Shown here: piece by piece, positions 7,562 to 15,474 of the stretch
Layout: every line of letters begins with the position of its first letter
How positions within the stretch are numbered: the stretch's first letter is position 1
Source of the DNA: Acidobacteriota bacterium
GTDB lineage: Bacteria > Actinomycetota > AC-67
Assembly: GCA_016208485.1 (NCBI GenBank)
Contig: JACQXY010000027.1
Span: 1-39,825, forward strand
Length of the DNA stretch: 39,825 nt
Direction of reading: 5' to 3'
The notes under the pieces: generated by a model
The model's input: the letters and a program-made list of their open reading frames with translations, nothing else
Told to the model about the DNA's origin: nothing
Database searches by the model: none
Position numbers and translations under genes: made by a program

Positions 7562-8794
7562 ATGTCCAGATCGAGAGATGACTACTTGTTCAGCAAGTAC
7601 GACCTCCGGCTAGTCATCGGAAGCCACGAGGCGAAGCTAATCAGCCAGATAGAGGAGCTTGCCGAGGCGCGGCTGCTCGAAGTCAACCCGGAGGAGTTGG
7701 CCGACTACTTCGCCTCCGAGTGTGAGATCGAAGCCCCGAGACTGCTTGAAGAGAACATCGAGGTTTCGCAGGAAGACATCAAGATCGACGTAAGCGGAGA
7801 CCGGTCCCGATCCATCATGGACCGTAGCCAGCCATTCCTAATCGACGGGACACGCTTCCTATATCACGTTCCCTTCAGCGGGGATGCTGAACTGTTCAAG
7901 TGTCGAGCAAGTGCCTTCACGTTCAATCCGCCGCGCGGCGTCATCAAGGGCGCAGAACTCAACCTTATCTACGACCGGACAGACCACGATGTCGAGGCTG
8001 TCAAGAACGAGTTCAACCGCGATCTGGCCGAAATCACGAAGCACCTGGGTTGGGTCGCCAACGACGTGGCGCCCTTTAACGCAAGGGTGCGGGAAACAGC
8101 TCTGACAAAGATCAACCAGCGTCGGGAGAAGTTCCGCAAGGATCACGATGCGGCATCGGACCTGGGCTTTCCGGTACGGCGGCGGGAGAACGCTCCCAAG
8201 ACCTTCGTCGTCCCGACCAAACGGAAGAAGCTTCCGATGCCCGAGGCACGCTCAGACAGGGGTCAGCCCCAGGAGCCAGGCCTAGATCCCAAGGAGTACG
8301 AACACATCCTTGAAGTGGTTCGGAACATGGCTCACGTAATCGAGCGTAGCCCTAAGGCCTTTCGAGAGATGGACGAGGAGGCGCTCCGCCAACACTTCCT
8401 CGTCCAGCTCAACGGGCAGTACGAGGGGCAGGCAAGCGGTGAAACATTCAACTACGAAGGCAAGACCGACATCCTTATTCGGATCAAAGACAGGAACATC
8501 TTCATCGCGGAGTGCAAGTTCTGGAACGGGCCGAAGTCCTTGAGCGACGCGATAGATCAGATTCTCGGCTATGCGACGTGGCGAGATACCAAGACAGCCA
8601 TAGTCGTCTTCAACCGCACGAAGAACTTCTCAAAGGTTCTGGCGCGGATCCCCGAAGTGGTCCGCAGGCATGTGAACTACGTGCGGGACATTGCCTTCCC
8701 GTCCGAAACTGGCTTCCTCGCCGCGCTACGGCACAGGGACGATCCAGACCGCGAACTGACCTTGACCGTTCTTGCTTTCGACGTGCCGGCATGA
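7562..8794 (+). CDS. PD-(D/E)XK nuclease-fold protein of a restriction-modification module
   Basis: This 410-residue protein starts at an ATG with GGGAG upstream, 28 nt after the nuclease gene. The N-terminal 200 residues are charged and show no family I know. After a basic Pro-rich linker (about 205-240), the C-terminal domain has the layout of a PD-(D/E)XK nuclease: D303 in GKTDILIRI, then E317-C-K319 in IFIAECKFW. QILGYATWRD and TAIVVFNRT complete a Mrr-like core. It overlaps the next gene by 4 nt (ATGA). Position and fold suggest a second nuclease or a defence accessory to the modification system, such as restriction of foreign or modified DNA. Its target is unknown. Confidence 0.75.
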   Translation: MSRSRDDYLFSKYDLRLVIGSHEAKLISQIEELAEARLLEVNPEELADYFASECEIEAPRLLEENIEVSQEDIKIDVSGDRSRSIMDRSQPFLIDGTRFLYHVPFSGDAELFKCRASAFTFNPPRGVIKGAELNLIYDRTDHDVEAVKNEFNRDLAEITKHLGWVANDVAPFNARVRETALTKINQRREKFRKDHDAASDLGFPVRRRENAPKTFVVPTKRKKLPMPEARSDRGQPQEPGLDPKEYEHILEVVRNMAHVIERSPKAFREMDEEALRQHFLVQLNGQYEGQASGETFNYEGKTDILIRIKDRNIFIAECKFWNGPKSLSDAIDQILGYATWRDTKTAIVVFNRTKNFSKVLARIPEVVRRHVNYVRDIAFPSETGFLAALRHRDDPDRELTLTVLAFDVPA

Positions 8795-9372
8795 ACCCGA
8801 CGTTCTGGTCGGACTTCTGGCCAAACTTCGCAGCGACAATCGTGGGCGTAGCTGCCGGTATTCCGATCGGCTTCTGGCTGAACCGCCACGCTGAGCGCTC
8901 AGCAGCCGAACGCCGCAGGAAGGAGATTCGGGCAGCCGAGGCTCGGCGTGTCTCTGAGGAGAAACAGCGAACGCGTGAGGCGCTCGAACAGCTAGAGCCG
9001 GCGATTCGCGCGCATGCAGGGTGGTTCAAGATACTGGGCGCTTGGAGCAACATGAATGAGTATCACGAAGGACCGCTCGCCGAACTTTGGATCGTACTTA
9101 GAGGCCAGATCGTTCCGGCGCATCTCTCAGATAGGAGACTCTTCGGCGATCTCGCGGTGCACTTCGAACGCTGCGTCCGGTTCGATGAGCTGGTGCGCCT
9201 TCGCGCCTCTCTTTCGATGGCGGGTCCGCCACTCCAACAGACACGAACTCAGACCGACGAGGCCGCGATCAAGACCCGCCTGAACAACATGACGAAGGCC
9301 GTGGGCGCCGATCCCGAGAAGATTGCCAACCGCGTTGCGGGCGAGATTGCAAGTCTTCAGTCCCCGGCCTGA
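8791..9372 (+). CDS. membrane-anchored coiled-coil protein of unknown function
   Basis: This 193-residue protein starts with one transmembrane segment (about residues 10-28, NFAATIVGVAAGIPIGFWL). A highly charged helix of about 35 residues follows (RHAERSAAERRRKEIRAAEA and on), likely a coiled coil. A soluble C-terminal domain follows, with WFKILGAWSNM and LAVHFERCVRFDEL. The start ATG overlaps the stop of the nuclease-fold gene by 4 nt, so the two are translationally coupled. Membrane-anchored helical proteins beside nucleases are frequent in phage-defence modules, where they act as effectors or sensors. Here that role is inference from context only. No family was recognised. Confidence 0.7.
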   Translation: MNPTFWSDFWPNFAATIVGVAAGIPIGFWLNRHAERSAAERRRKEIRAAEARRVSEEKQRTREALEQLEPAIRAHAGWFKILGAWSNMNEYHEGPLAELWIVLRGQIVPAHLSDRRLFGDLAVHFERCVRFDELVRLRASLSMAGPPLQQTRTQTDEAAIKTRLNNMTKAVGADPEKIANRVAGEIASLQSPA

Positions 9373-9489
9373 ATGGCGTGGGCGCCCTCGTCATCCCTTG
9401 CCATGGACACTTCGCCTTAGCCGCGCGATCATAGAGCCTGAGGGCTGGTTTGAAAGCCGTCCGATTAGGGCTACTCGACCCGCCGGTAT

Positions 9490-9531
9490 CCGAACCCCCC
9501 CTCCGCCGGTCTCGCGTTCGGGGGGATTCGG
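9490..9531. terminator. GC-rich terminator hairpin between convergent genes
   Basis: CCGAACCCCCC (9490-9500) pairs with GGGGGGATTCGG (9520-9531) through 11 base pairs with one bulged A. It lies between the end of the acquired module and the convergent transporter operon. The rest of 9373-9609 shows no gene, and I saw no attachment-site copy of the tRNA end there. Confidence 0.55.
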
Positions 9532-9609
9532 TCGGCAGAACCCCAGCGGCGCCTGATGGGTCGCCGCCGTGGAGGCGTCGGATTGGTTGCAGGCGCGGGC
9601 GTCGCGACG

Positions 9610-10950
9610 CTACCCACGCACGAGGTATCGCAGGAAGGACTCGCAGCCGCGCGCGGGGGAGGCGAGCACGGCTGCGGCGAGCGGGTTGCGCCGGAAGACG
9701 AGCAGCGGGCCGATCATCCCCGCGAGGATCGCGCCGAAGAACCCCGCCGTGCGCGCCGGCAGGAAGTGCCGCACGACAACGCGCATCGTCCGGTAGGTGG
9801 CTCCGCGGGGCGCCGGCGGCAGGGCGATCGGGCCGGTCTCGGCCACGGGGGGGACAGACGGCGGGCCGGGTGCCCAGACGGCCTCGTGCTCGATCGTTCC
9901 CGGGGTCCGCAGGGGCGGCGGGACGGCGAGCGGCGCGGCGGCCGCGCGCGCGGCCGCGCCGCCGAGCGCGAACTCGAGCCCCGCGTCCTGCCGGGGAGTG
10001 CCGGGCACCGGGGCGCCGACTGTCGCAAGGAAGGTGACGAGGAGGGCGCCGGCGCCGGCCTCGGCGAACCGCGCGCCCGGGTCGACCGAGGTGCCGCTCT
10101 CGAGAAGTCGCAGGGAGATGCCGGCCCCCGCGAGGGCGTCGCGGATCGCCTGATCGGCCGCCGGTGCGCTCGAGAGGTCCTGTCCGGCGGCATGCAGACC
10201 CTCGGAGTCGAGGGTCGCGGGGATCCCGGCGACCGCGAGACCTGCGACGACGGTTCGGGCCTCGGCCGCGGACTCTCCCGCGCGCCCGGTCATCTCGACC
10301 GAGGCGGTCTGGCGGATCGAGCCGACGGTGACAACGCCGGCGATCTCGACGCCGGTGAGCTCGCTCGATGATTCCGCGCGCAGGCGCGCTCCCGCGCCGC
10401 CCTCGATGCTCACTTCCGAGAGGGTGTGGACCGCCTGCGCGACGACCGCGCCCCCTTCGAGGACGACCCCGCCGGCTCGCGCCTCGGCGACGCTCTGCGG
10501 CTGTGGCCTCGAGTGTGCCTCGACCGTCCCGGCGTCGATCGTGACGGCTCCCGCGTCTTGCGCGGCGACGCTTTCGGGTCCGGCGTCCCGGGGCTTGCTC
10601 GGCGAGGTGAGGTCGGTCTCGATCTTCTGGACCGACAGCGACGGCCCGTCCGGCTTGAGCAAGCCCTCGATGTAGCCGGCGTCGAGCACCGCCGACATCG
10701 AGTTTCCGCCGAGCGGGGCGTTGCCGGCCGAGGCCAAGGTGTGGGCGACGGTGAGCCTGATGGGGAGCTGTTGGAAGTAGGGCGCGGGGCGGGGTCCGAA
10801 CGCTTCGGCCTCGCCGACAAGCGCGGCCGAGGGACCGGCGAGCGTGGTCGAGGGACCGGGGGGCTCCGCCTTCGCCAGGAGGATCGGGCCGGCCGCGACC
10901 AGGAACGCGGCCGCGAGGCAAGCCGCCTTGGCCGGCGCGCGGAGGCTCAA
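9610..10950 (-). CDS. secreted, C-terminally membrane-anchored protein of unknown function, in the Liv operon
   Basis: This 446-residue protein starts at a TTG that overlaps the livG stop by 4 nt (TTGA), so it is translated with the transporter. It has an N-terminal signal peptide (about residues 1-28). The body consists of Ala/Gly/Val-rich beta-prone segments (GVVLEGGAVVAQAVHTL, VEIAGVVTVGSIRQTASVEM). A hydrophobic segment near the C-terminus (FFGAILAGMIGPLLVF) is followed by Arg and a short cytoplasmic tail. I do not recognise the family. Its place at the end of a branched-chain-amino-acid-type ABC operon, where a second ATPase (LivF) might be expected, suggests a surface partner of the importer or its substrate. 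That is inference. Confidence 0.75.
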   Translation of the reverse strand: MSLRAPAKAACLAAAFLVAAGPILLAKAEPPGPSTTLAGPSAALVGEAEAFGPRPAPYFQQLPIRLTVAHTLASAGNAPLGGNSMSAVLDAGYIEGLLKPDGPSLSVQKIETDLTSPSKPRDAGPESVAAQDAGAVTIDAGTVEAHSRPQPQSVAEARAGGVVLEGGAVVAQAVHTLSEVSIEGGAGARLRAESSSELTGVEIAGVVTVGSIRQTASVEMTGRAGESAAEARTVVAGLAVAGIPATLDSEGLHAAGQDLSSAPAADQAIRDALAGAGISLRLLESGTSVDPGARFAEAGAGALLVTFLATVGAPVPGTPRQDAGLEFALGGAAARAAAAPLAVPPPLRTPGTIEHEAVWAPGPPSVPPVAETGPIALPPAPRGATYRTMRVVVRHFLPARTAGFFGAILAGMIGPLLVFRRNPLAAAVLASPARGCESFLRYLVRG

Positions 10951-11882
10951 CTCGGGTGCCCTCCGGCGGCCCGCGCGCGCCCCGCGCGCCCGGTTCCCGC
11001 GCCGCCGGTTCTCGCGCGCCCGGTTCCCGCGCCGCCGGTTCTCGCGCGCCCGGCCCGCGCGCGCGCCGCTCCGGGACGCCCCGGCCGGGCCGCCGCCTTC
11101 GACCCGAGGTATGAGGCGACCACGGCCGGGTGCTCGAGCACCTGTCCGGGTGTCCCTGCGGCGATCACTCTGCCGAGGTCCATCGCGTACATCCGGTCGG
11201 AGAGCCCGGCGATCAGCGGGATGTCGTGCTCGATGAGGAGGATCGTCGTGCCGGTCTCCTCGCGCACGCGCGCGAGCAGCGGCCCGAGCGCCTCGGTCTC
11301 CTTCTGGGCGATTCCGCTCGCCGGCTCGTCGAGCAGGAGGAACCTCGGGGTCTGTGCCAGGAGGCAGGCGAGTTCCAGCATCCGAAGCGTCCCGTAGGAG
11401 AGCGCACCGGCTTTCGCGCCCCAGTAGGGCGCGAGGTCGATCACGTCCATTGTCTGAACAACGCGCTCAGCGGCCGCGCGTTCCTCGGCCACTGCGGCGC
11501 GCCGGCGGAGCGCCGTCGAGAGCAGCCCCTTTCGGGTGTGCCGGTGGGCCGAGACCAGCAGGTTCTCGGCCACCGTGAGGCTCGGGTAGAGCAGCGCCTG
11601 CTGGAAGGTCCGCCCGAGGCCGAGCGCCGCGCGCTCGTAGGGCAAGAGACCCGAGATGTCCTTTCCGCCGAGCAGGACGCGGCCGGTGTCGGCGCGCAGA
11701 AACCCGGAGACGACGTTCAGCAGCGTCGTCTTTCCGGCGCCGTTCGGCCCGATGATGCCGACGATCTCCCCTTCGCCGGCGCGCATCGACACGCCGTCCA
11801 GGACCTGCAGCCCCCCGAACGATAGGCAGACGTCCAGGCACTCGAAAAGGGTCGGGGAGGGCACCTCGGGCGCGCCGGTCAT
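10947..11882 (-). CDS. livG: branched-chain-amino-acid-type ABC transporter ATPase (LivG family)
   Basis: This 311-residue ATP-binding subunit energises uptake through the LivH/LivM permeases. Visible motifs are Walker A GPNGAGKT (45-52), the Q-loop region GLGRTFQQALLYPSLT, the ABC signature as LSYGTLRMLELA, Walker B FLLLDEPASGI and the switch LIEHDI. The family normally ends near residue 260. Here about 45 further Arg/Gly/Ala/Thr residues follow, encoded by a 30-bp tandem repeat, and they probably form a disordered tail. The start ATG is 1 bp after the livM stop, with GGGGAGG as ribosome site. No LivF-type second ATPase lies in the operon, so LivG may work as a homodimer or with a partner encoded elsewhere. 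Confidence 0.93.
   Translation of the reverse strand: MTGAPEVPSPTLFECLDVCLSFGGLQVLDGVSMRAGEGEIVGIIGPNGAGKTTLLNVVSGFLRADTGRVLLGGKDISGLLPYERAALGLGRTFQQALLYPSLTVAENLLVSAHRHTRKGLLSTALRRRAAVAEERAAAERVVQTMDVIDLAPYWGAKAGALSYGTLRMLELACLLAQTPRFLLLDEPASGIAQKETEALGPLLARVREETGTTILLIEHDIPLIAGLSDRMYAMDLGRVIAAGTPGQVLEHPAVVASYLGSKAAARPGRPGAARARAGRARTGGAGTGRARTGGAGTGRAGRARAAGGHPS
10984..11053. repeat. 30-bp tandem repeat inside the livG 3' end
   Basis: Two identical 30-bp units (10984-11013 and 11014-11043) and a 10-bp partial third unit encode the alternating AGTGRARTGG tail of LivG. Because 30 is a multiple of three, copy-number changes keep the frame. Confidence 0.85.
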
Positions 11883-11883
11883 C

Positions 11884-12987
11884 TCAGGCGCCTCCCCGCT
11901 GGCCGTAATGGATCAGGAGCCAGAACGTCGCGACGTTGGCCGCGGCGAAGAGCGCCGCGACGGCCGCGCGCCATCGCGGCTTCTCGCGCACCCACGCCCA
12001 GCGGTCCCTGAAGAAGCCGGCGAGCCCCTCGGGGTTGGAGAGCACCACCCAGAGGACTCCGACGCCGATGCCGATGTCGGTGTAGCGAGTGAGCCACTCC
12101 ACCCCGCGCAGCAGCTCGGTCTGCACGATCATGAACCAGCCGCCGAGGACGGCTCCCCAGATGGATCGCGCGCCCCCGATCACGACCATGATGAACACGA
12201 TGAACGACAGGTAGAAGCCGTAGCCGTCGAGCGTCGCCGACTTCACGAGGTGGATCTGGAGGGCGCCGGCGACCCCGGCGACGGCGCCCGACAGGAAGAA
12301 CGCCATCATCTTGTACTTGACGATGTTGACGCCCATCGACTGGGCGGCCAGCTCGTTGTCGCGCGTCGCCCGCATCGCGCGCCCGATGCGCGAGCGGCTG
12401 AAGTTGTAGACGAAGGCGACCACCGCGGCGAAGAAGGCGAGGACCAGCCAGAAATAGCGCGCGTCGGAGGCGAAGGAAATCCCGAGGCTCGGGCGGCGCA
12501 CGGCGACGCCGGCGAACCCGCCGGAGAACCAGGGCCAGCCCCGGAAGAGAAGCTCCTCGATCAGGCGCCCGAACGCGAGAGTGGCGATCGCGAGATAGAG
12601 GCCGCGCAGCCTCAGGGCCGGGAAGCCGACGGCGAGGCTGAACGGGAGCGTCGCGGCGGTCGCGGCGAGAACCGAGGCCCAGAACGGCCAGCCGAAGTGG
12701 TTCTCCACCGCCGCCGAGGTGAATGCGCCGATCCCGACCACGGTCCCGGCCATCAGGCTGATCTGCCCGACGAAGCCCATCAGGAGGATGAGCGAGAGGC
12801 CGATCAGTGCGTAGATAAGGAAGTAGGAGGCGACGAAGGTCCAGTAGCTGCCGGCGAGAGCCGGGATCGCCACGGCGGCGACCGCGAGCGCGGCTCCGGA
12901 GACGGCCATCTGGCGCCTCGCCCCGACGGCGCCACCGACCGAGCGCGGGATCGGGAAGGCGCTCGCGCGCGCGGTGGCGACGCTCAC
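11884..12987 (-). CDS. livM: branched-chain-amino-acid-type ABC permease (LivM family)
   Basis: This 367-residue permease has the LivM signature order. Several membrane helices include GLSLILLMGFVGQISLMAGTVVGIGAFTSA. They are followed by the PALRLRGLYLAIATLAFG block and the coupling region SRIGRAMRATRDNELAAQSMGVN, which contacts the ATPase. It ends with RDRWAWVREKPRW and a last hydrophobic segment. The start is a GTG within the last copy of a 35-bp repeat, preceded by GAGAGGGGAG as ribosome site. It forms the membrane pore with LivH for amino-acid or carboxylate uptake. The substrate is not fixed by the sequence. Confidence 0.93.
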   Translation of the reverse strand: MSVATARASAFPIPRSVGGAVGARRQMAVSGAALAVAAVAIPALAGSYWTFVASYFLIYALIGLSLILLMGFVGQISLMAGTVVGIGAFTSAAVENHFGWPFWASVLAATAATLPFSLAVGFPALRLRGLYLAIATLAFGRLIEELLFRGWPWFSGGFAGVAVRRPSLGISFASDARYFWLVLAFFAAVVAFVYNFSRSRIGRAMRATRDNELAAQSMGVNIVKYKMMAFFLSGAVAGVAGALQIHLVKSATLDGYGFYLSFIVFIMVVIGGARSIWGAVLGGWFMIVQTELLRGVEWLTRYTDIGIGVGVLWVVLSNPEGLAGFFRDRWAWVREKPRWRAAVAALFAAANVATFWLLIHYGQRGGA

Positions 12988-13095
12988 CGGCGGCTCCCCT
13001 CTCGGGCGCGGGACCCGCTCACCGGCGGCTCCCCTTTCGGGCGCGGGACCCGCTCACCGGCGGCTCCCCTTTCGGGCGCGGGACCCGCTCACCGG
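12983..13095 (-). repeat. three 35-bp tandem repeats forming a chain of overlapping 12-codon mini-ORFs between livH and livM
   Basis: Units lie at 12983-13017, 13018-13052 and 13053-13087, plus 8 bp of a fourth. Unit 1 differs from the others by one base. On the coding strand each unit carries AAAGGGGAG (GAGAGGGGAG in the unit next to livM), six bases, then GTGA. Each GTG opens a 12-codon frame (VSGSRARKGSRR), and its TGA overlaps the next GTG in GTGA. The first GTG overlaps the livH stop and the last is the livM start. The mini-ORFs run 13092 to 13054, 13057 to 13019 and 13022 to 12984. Ribosomes finishing livH would have to pass three coupled re-initiations before livM. Confidence 0.9.
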
Positions 13096-14003
13096 CCGGC
13101 CCCCTCGCCCTCGATCGCCTTCAGCTCCGCCGGCGACACGAAGAACCGGTCGATTCGCGCGAGCAGGAACGCCACGATCCCGAGCGCCGCGATGGTCGGC
13201 GCCAGACGCGGGAAGACGCCGTGCATGCCTCGGAAGACGCTCTCCATCGCGCCGAGCGCCAGGCCGCCGGCGAGGGCCATCGGGATGTTCACGAGGCCGC
13301 CGAGGAGGGCGGCGGCGAAGGCGGCCGGGAGCATCGTCGCCATCTGGTTCGGGTCGAGGTATTGCAGAGGCAGGTAGAGCGCCCCGGCGAGGGCGGCGAG
13401 CCCGCCTCCGATCCCCCAAGCGATCGCCGATATCTTGGCCTCGGGGACCCCGAGCATCTGCGCGGCCTGGCGATTCTGCGCGACCGCGCGCAGCGCCATG
13501 CCGGCGACGCTGCGGCGCATCCATTGGTGCAAGCCGATCCCGACGACGACGCTCACGACCGCGAGCGCGAGCTGCTCGGACTGGATGGCGGCGAACCCGA
13601 GCCGGAGCACCTTGGTGCCGAAGGGCGCCGGCAGCCGGACTCCGCGCTCGCTCTGGCCGCTCCAGATCACCCGAGCGAGGGCCGGGAGGATGAACGCGAC
13701 GCCGACGCTCGCGATCAGCCGGGCGAGCGGAGGGGAGTTGCGCAGGCGCGCGAAGATGGTCCGGTACAGCCCCGCGCCGAGCGCGGCGCCGAAGAGGACG
13801 GCCGCGCCGAGCGCTCCCCACACCGTGAGGAACGGCGCGCGGCGGCTCACCTCCCAGAACACGTACGTCGAGATCATCGCCATGGACGTCTGAGCGAAGT
13901 TCAGCACCCCTGAGCTGCGGTAGATCAGGACCAGGCCGAGGCCGAGCAGGGCGTAGACGCCCCCGATGCTGATCCCGATGAGGATGAGGTTCAGGTAGAG
14001 CAT
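13089..14003 (-). CDS. livH: branched-chain-amino-acid-type ABC permease (LivH family)
   Basis: This 304-residue permease starts at MLYLNLILIGISIGGVYALL, the standard LivH opening; a longer frame upstream has an unlikely leader. Further family marks are LVLIYRSSGVLNFAQ, the cytoplasmic coupling stretch MRRSVAGMALRAVAQNRQAAQMLG and the following helices up to the end at EGEGAGR. The stop TGA overlaps the GTG of the first mini-ORF of the 35-bp repeat array. The gene lies 10 bp after the PLP-enzyme gene. With LivM it forms the transmembrane channel of the importer encoded here. Confidence 0.93.
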   Translation of the reverse strand: MLYLNLILIGISIGGVYALLGLGLVLIYRSSGVLNFAQTSMAMISTYVFWEVSRRAPFLTVWGALGAAVLFGAALGAGLYRTIFARLRNSPPLARLIASVGVAFILPALARVIWSGQSERGVRLPAPFGTKVLRLGFAAIQSEQLALAVVSVVVGIGLHQWMRRSVAGMALRAVAQNRQAAQMLGVPEAKISAIAWGIGGGLAALAGALYLPLQYLDPNQMATMLPAAFAAALLGGLVNIPMALAGGLALGAMESVFRGMHGVFPRLAPTIAALGIVAFLLARIDRFFVSPAELKAIEGEGAGR

Positions 14004-14013
14004 CCGGACACCC

Positions 14014-15456
14014 TCACTTCGCAGGGGTGAACAGCTCGTTGCCGCCGGCGATGAGGAGGGCCTCACGGACCTGCGGCGGCAGGGAGTCGAGGATCGAGTT
14101 GACGTCGGCCATGCTGTCCTCGAGCGCGTCCCACTCGACGCCGGCCGCGCCCACCACCCTGGAGAGCATCTCGTCGGTGAGCGATGAGGGATCGAGGGCG
14201 GCCAGCGTGTCCCGAAGGGCTGGGTCGATACGCAAGCCGCGCCCGGCGGCGGCCTCGACGCAGGTCCTGAGGTCGGCGAGGAAGGCGTCCACCTGGGGGA
14301 GGCTCGACGCGGTCACGATCAGGTGCAGGCTCGCCGGGGACGGCCCGAAGGAGGGCTGCGGCGGGATCAGCCACCCCCGGCGCTTCATCTCGTCGGCGAT
14401 GTAGAAGACGTTGACGTCCTCGGAGGCGAAGGCGATGAGGCTCGTGTCCGTCCGGCCGAGGACCCGCAGGCGCGGGATCCCCGAGATCCCGGCGATCAGG
14501 CGCTCGGTCGCTTCCAGGGTCAGCCGCGCGAGCCGCAGGTAGCCCTCGTCGCCGATGAAGTTGAGCGTGGCCCATGCCGCGGCGATCGGCCCCCCGGGTT
14601 TGGTGCTCTGCACGGTCGTGTTCAGGATCGGGTAGCCGGGCCAGCTCGCGCAGGCGTAGAGCTGGTATTTCCGCAGGGCCTTGCTCCGGTAGAGCACCAC
14701 CGACGCCCCCTTGGGTGCGTAGGCATACTTGTGGAGGTCCATGGACATCGAGGAAACGCCCTCGACCGTGAAGTCGAAGTCGCCGACTGCGCGCCCGAGC
14801 CGCCGGTAGTACGGCAGGAGGAAGCCCCCGATGCACCCGTCCACGTGCAGCCACAGCCCCCGCTCGCGCGCGACCGCCGCCATCTCGGCGATCGGGTCGA
14901 GAACCCCGTGCGCGTAGGAGACCGCCGAGCCGACGATCATGATCGTGCTCGGGGAGACGGCGCGCGCGACGGCGCCGGCGTCGGCCTTGAACGTCTCGGG
15001 ATCCACCGCCGTCGGCACAGCCGTGAGGCCGAGGTAGTGGCAGGCCTTGTGGAACGCGGGGTGCGCGGTGATCGGCAGGATGACCTCGGGGCGTGCCACC
15101 TCGGGCCGGGTCGCGCGGGCGTGGTCGCGCGCGGTCTTCACCGCGAGGAAGCAGCTCTCCGTGCCGCCGCTCGTGAAGTTCCCGACGACGCCGGCGCCGC
15201 CCCCGAGGTGCGCGATCGCCATCGCCACGACCTCGTTCTCCAGGCGGAGCACGCTCGGGAAGGCGGTCGGGTCGAGCGCGTTCAGGCCGAGGAACTCGAC
15301 GTAGGCGCGCTCGGCGACCTCGCGGGCCTCCTCCAGGCCCGAGTCGTAGACAAGGCCCCACGCGCGCCCGCCGCGCGTCTCGGCGTCCTTTCGTCGCAAG
15401 TCGCGGAGCCGCTCGAAGACCTGCTCGCCGCTCAGACCGTTTTCGGGAATCCTCAC
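14014..15456 (-). CDS. PLP-dependent group II decarboxylase/sphingosine-phosphate-lyase-like enzyme
   Basis: This 480-residue fold-type I PLP enzyme has GNFTSGGTESCFLAVKTAR as phosphate-binding turn, HVDGCIGGF with the Asp that contacts the pyridine nitrogen, and SMDLHKYAYAPKGASV with the Schiff-base Lys after His. The start is a GTG with GGAGGTGG upstream. The family includes amino-acid decarboxylases (glutamate, tyrosine, aspartate) and sphingosine-1-phosphate lyases. The S-M-D-L-H-K-Y-x-Y-A-P-K-G phrase is most like the lyase-like branch. It sits between the binding-protein gene and livH, so the imported compound is probably its substrate or product. An amino-acid decarboxylase fed by the transporter is a reasonable inference. 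Confidence 0.88.
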   Translation of the reverse strand: MRIPENGLSGEQVFERLRDLRRKDAETRGGRAWGLVYDSGLEEAREVAERAYVEFLGLNALDPTAFPSVLRLENEVVAMAIAHLGGGAGVVGNFTSGGTESCFLAVKTARDHARATRPEVARPEVILPITAHPAFHKACHYLGLTAVPTAVDPETFKADAGAVARAVSPSTIMIVGSAVSYAHGVLDPIAEMAAVARERGLWLHVDGCIGGFLLPYYRRLGRAVGDFDFTVEGVSSMSMDLHKYAYAPKGASVVLYRSKALRKYQLYACASWPGYPILNTTVQSTKPGGPIAAAWATLNFIGDEGYLRLARLTLEATERLIAGISGIPRLRVLGRTDTSLIAFASEDVNVFYIADEMKRRGWLIPPQPSFGPSPASLHLIVTASSLPQVDAFLADLRTCVEAAAGRGLRIDPALRDTLAALDPSSLTDEMLSRVVGAAGVEWDALEDSMADVNSILDSLPPQVREALLIAGGNELFTPAK

Positions 15457-15474
15457 GAGCCACCTCCGGCCGGA

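Noticed and set aside
12983..13095. Possible CRISPR array
   Set aside because: The repeats are directly adjacent with no unique spacers; they are tandem duplications of a translation-initiation region.
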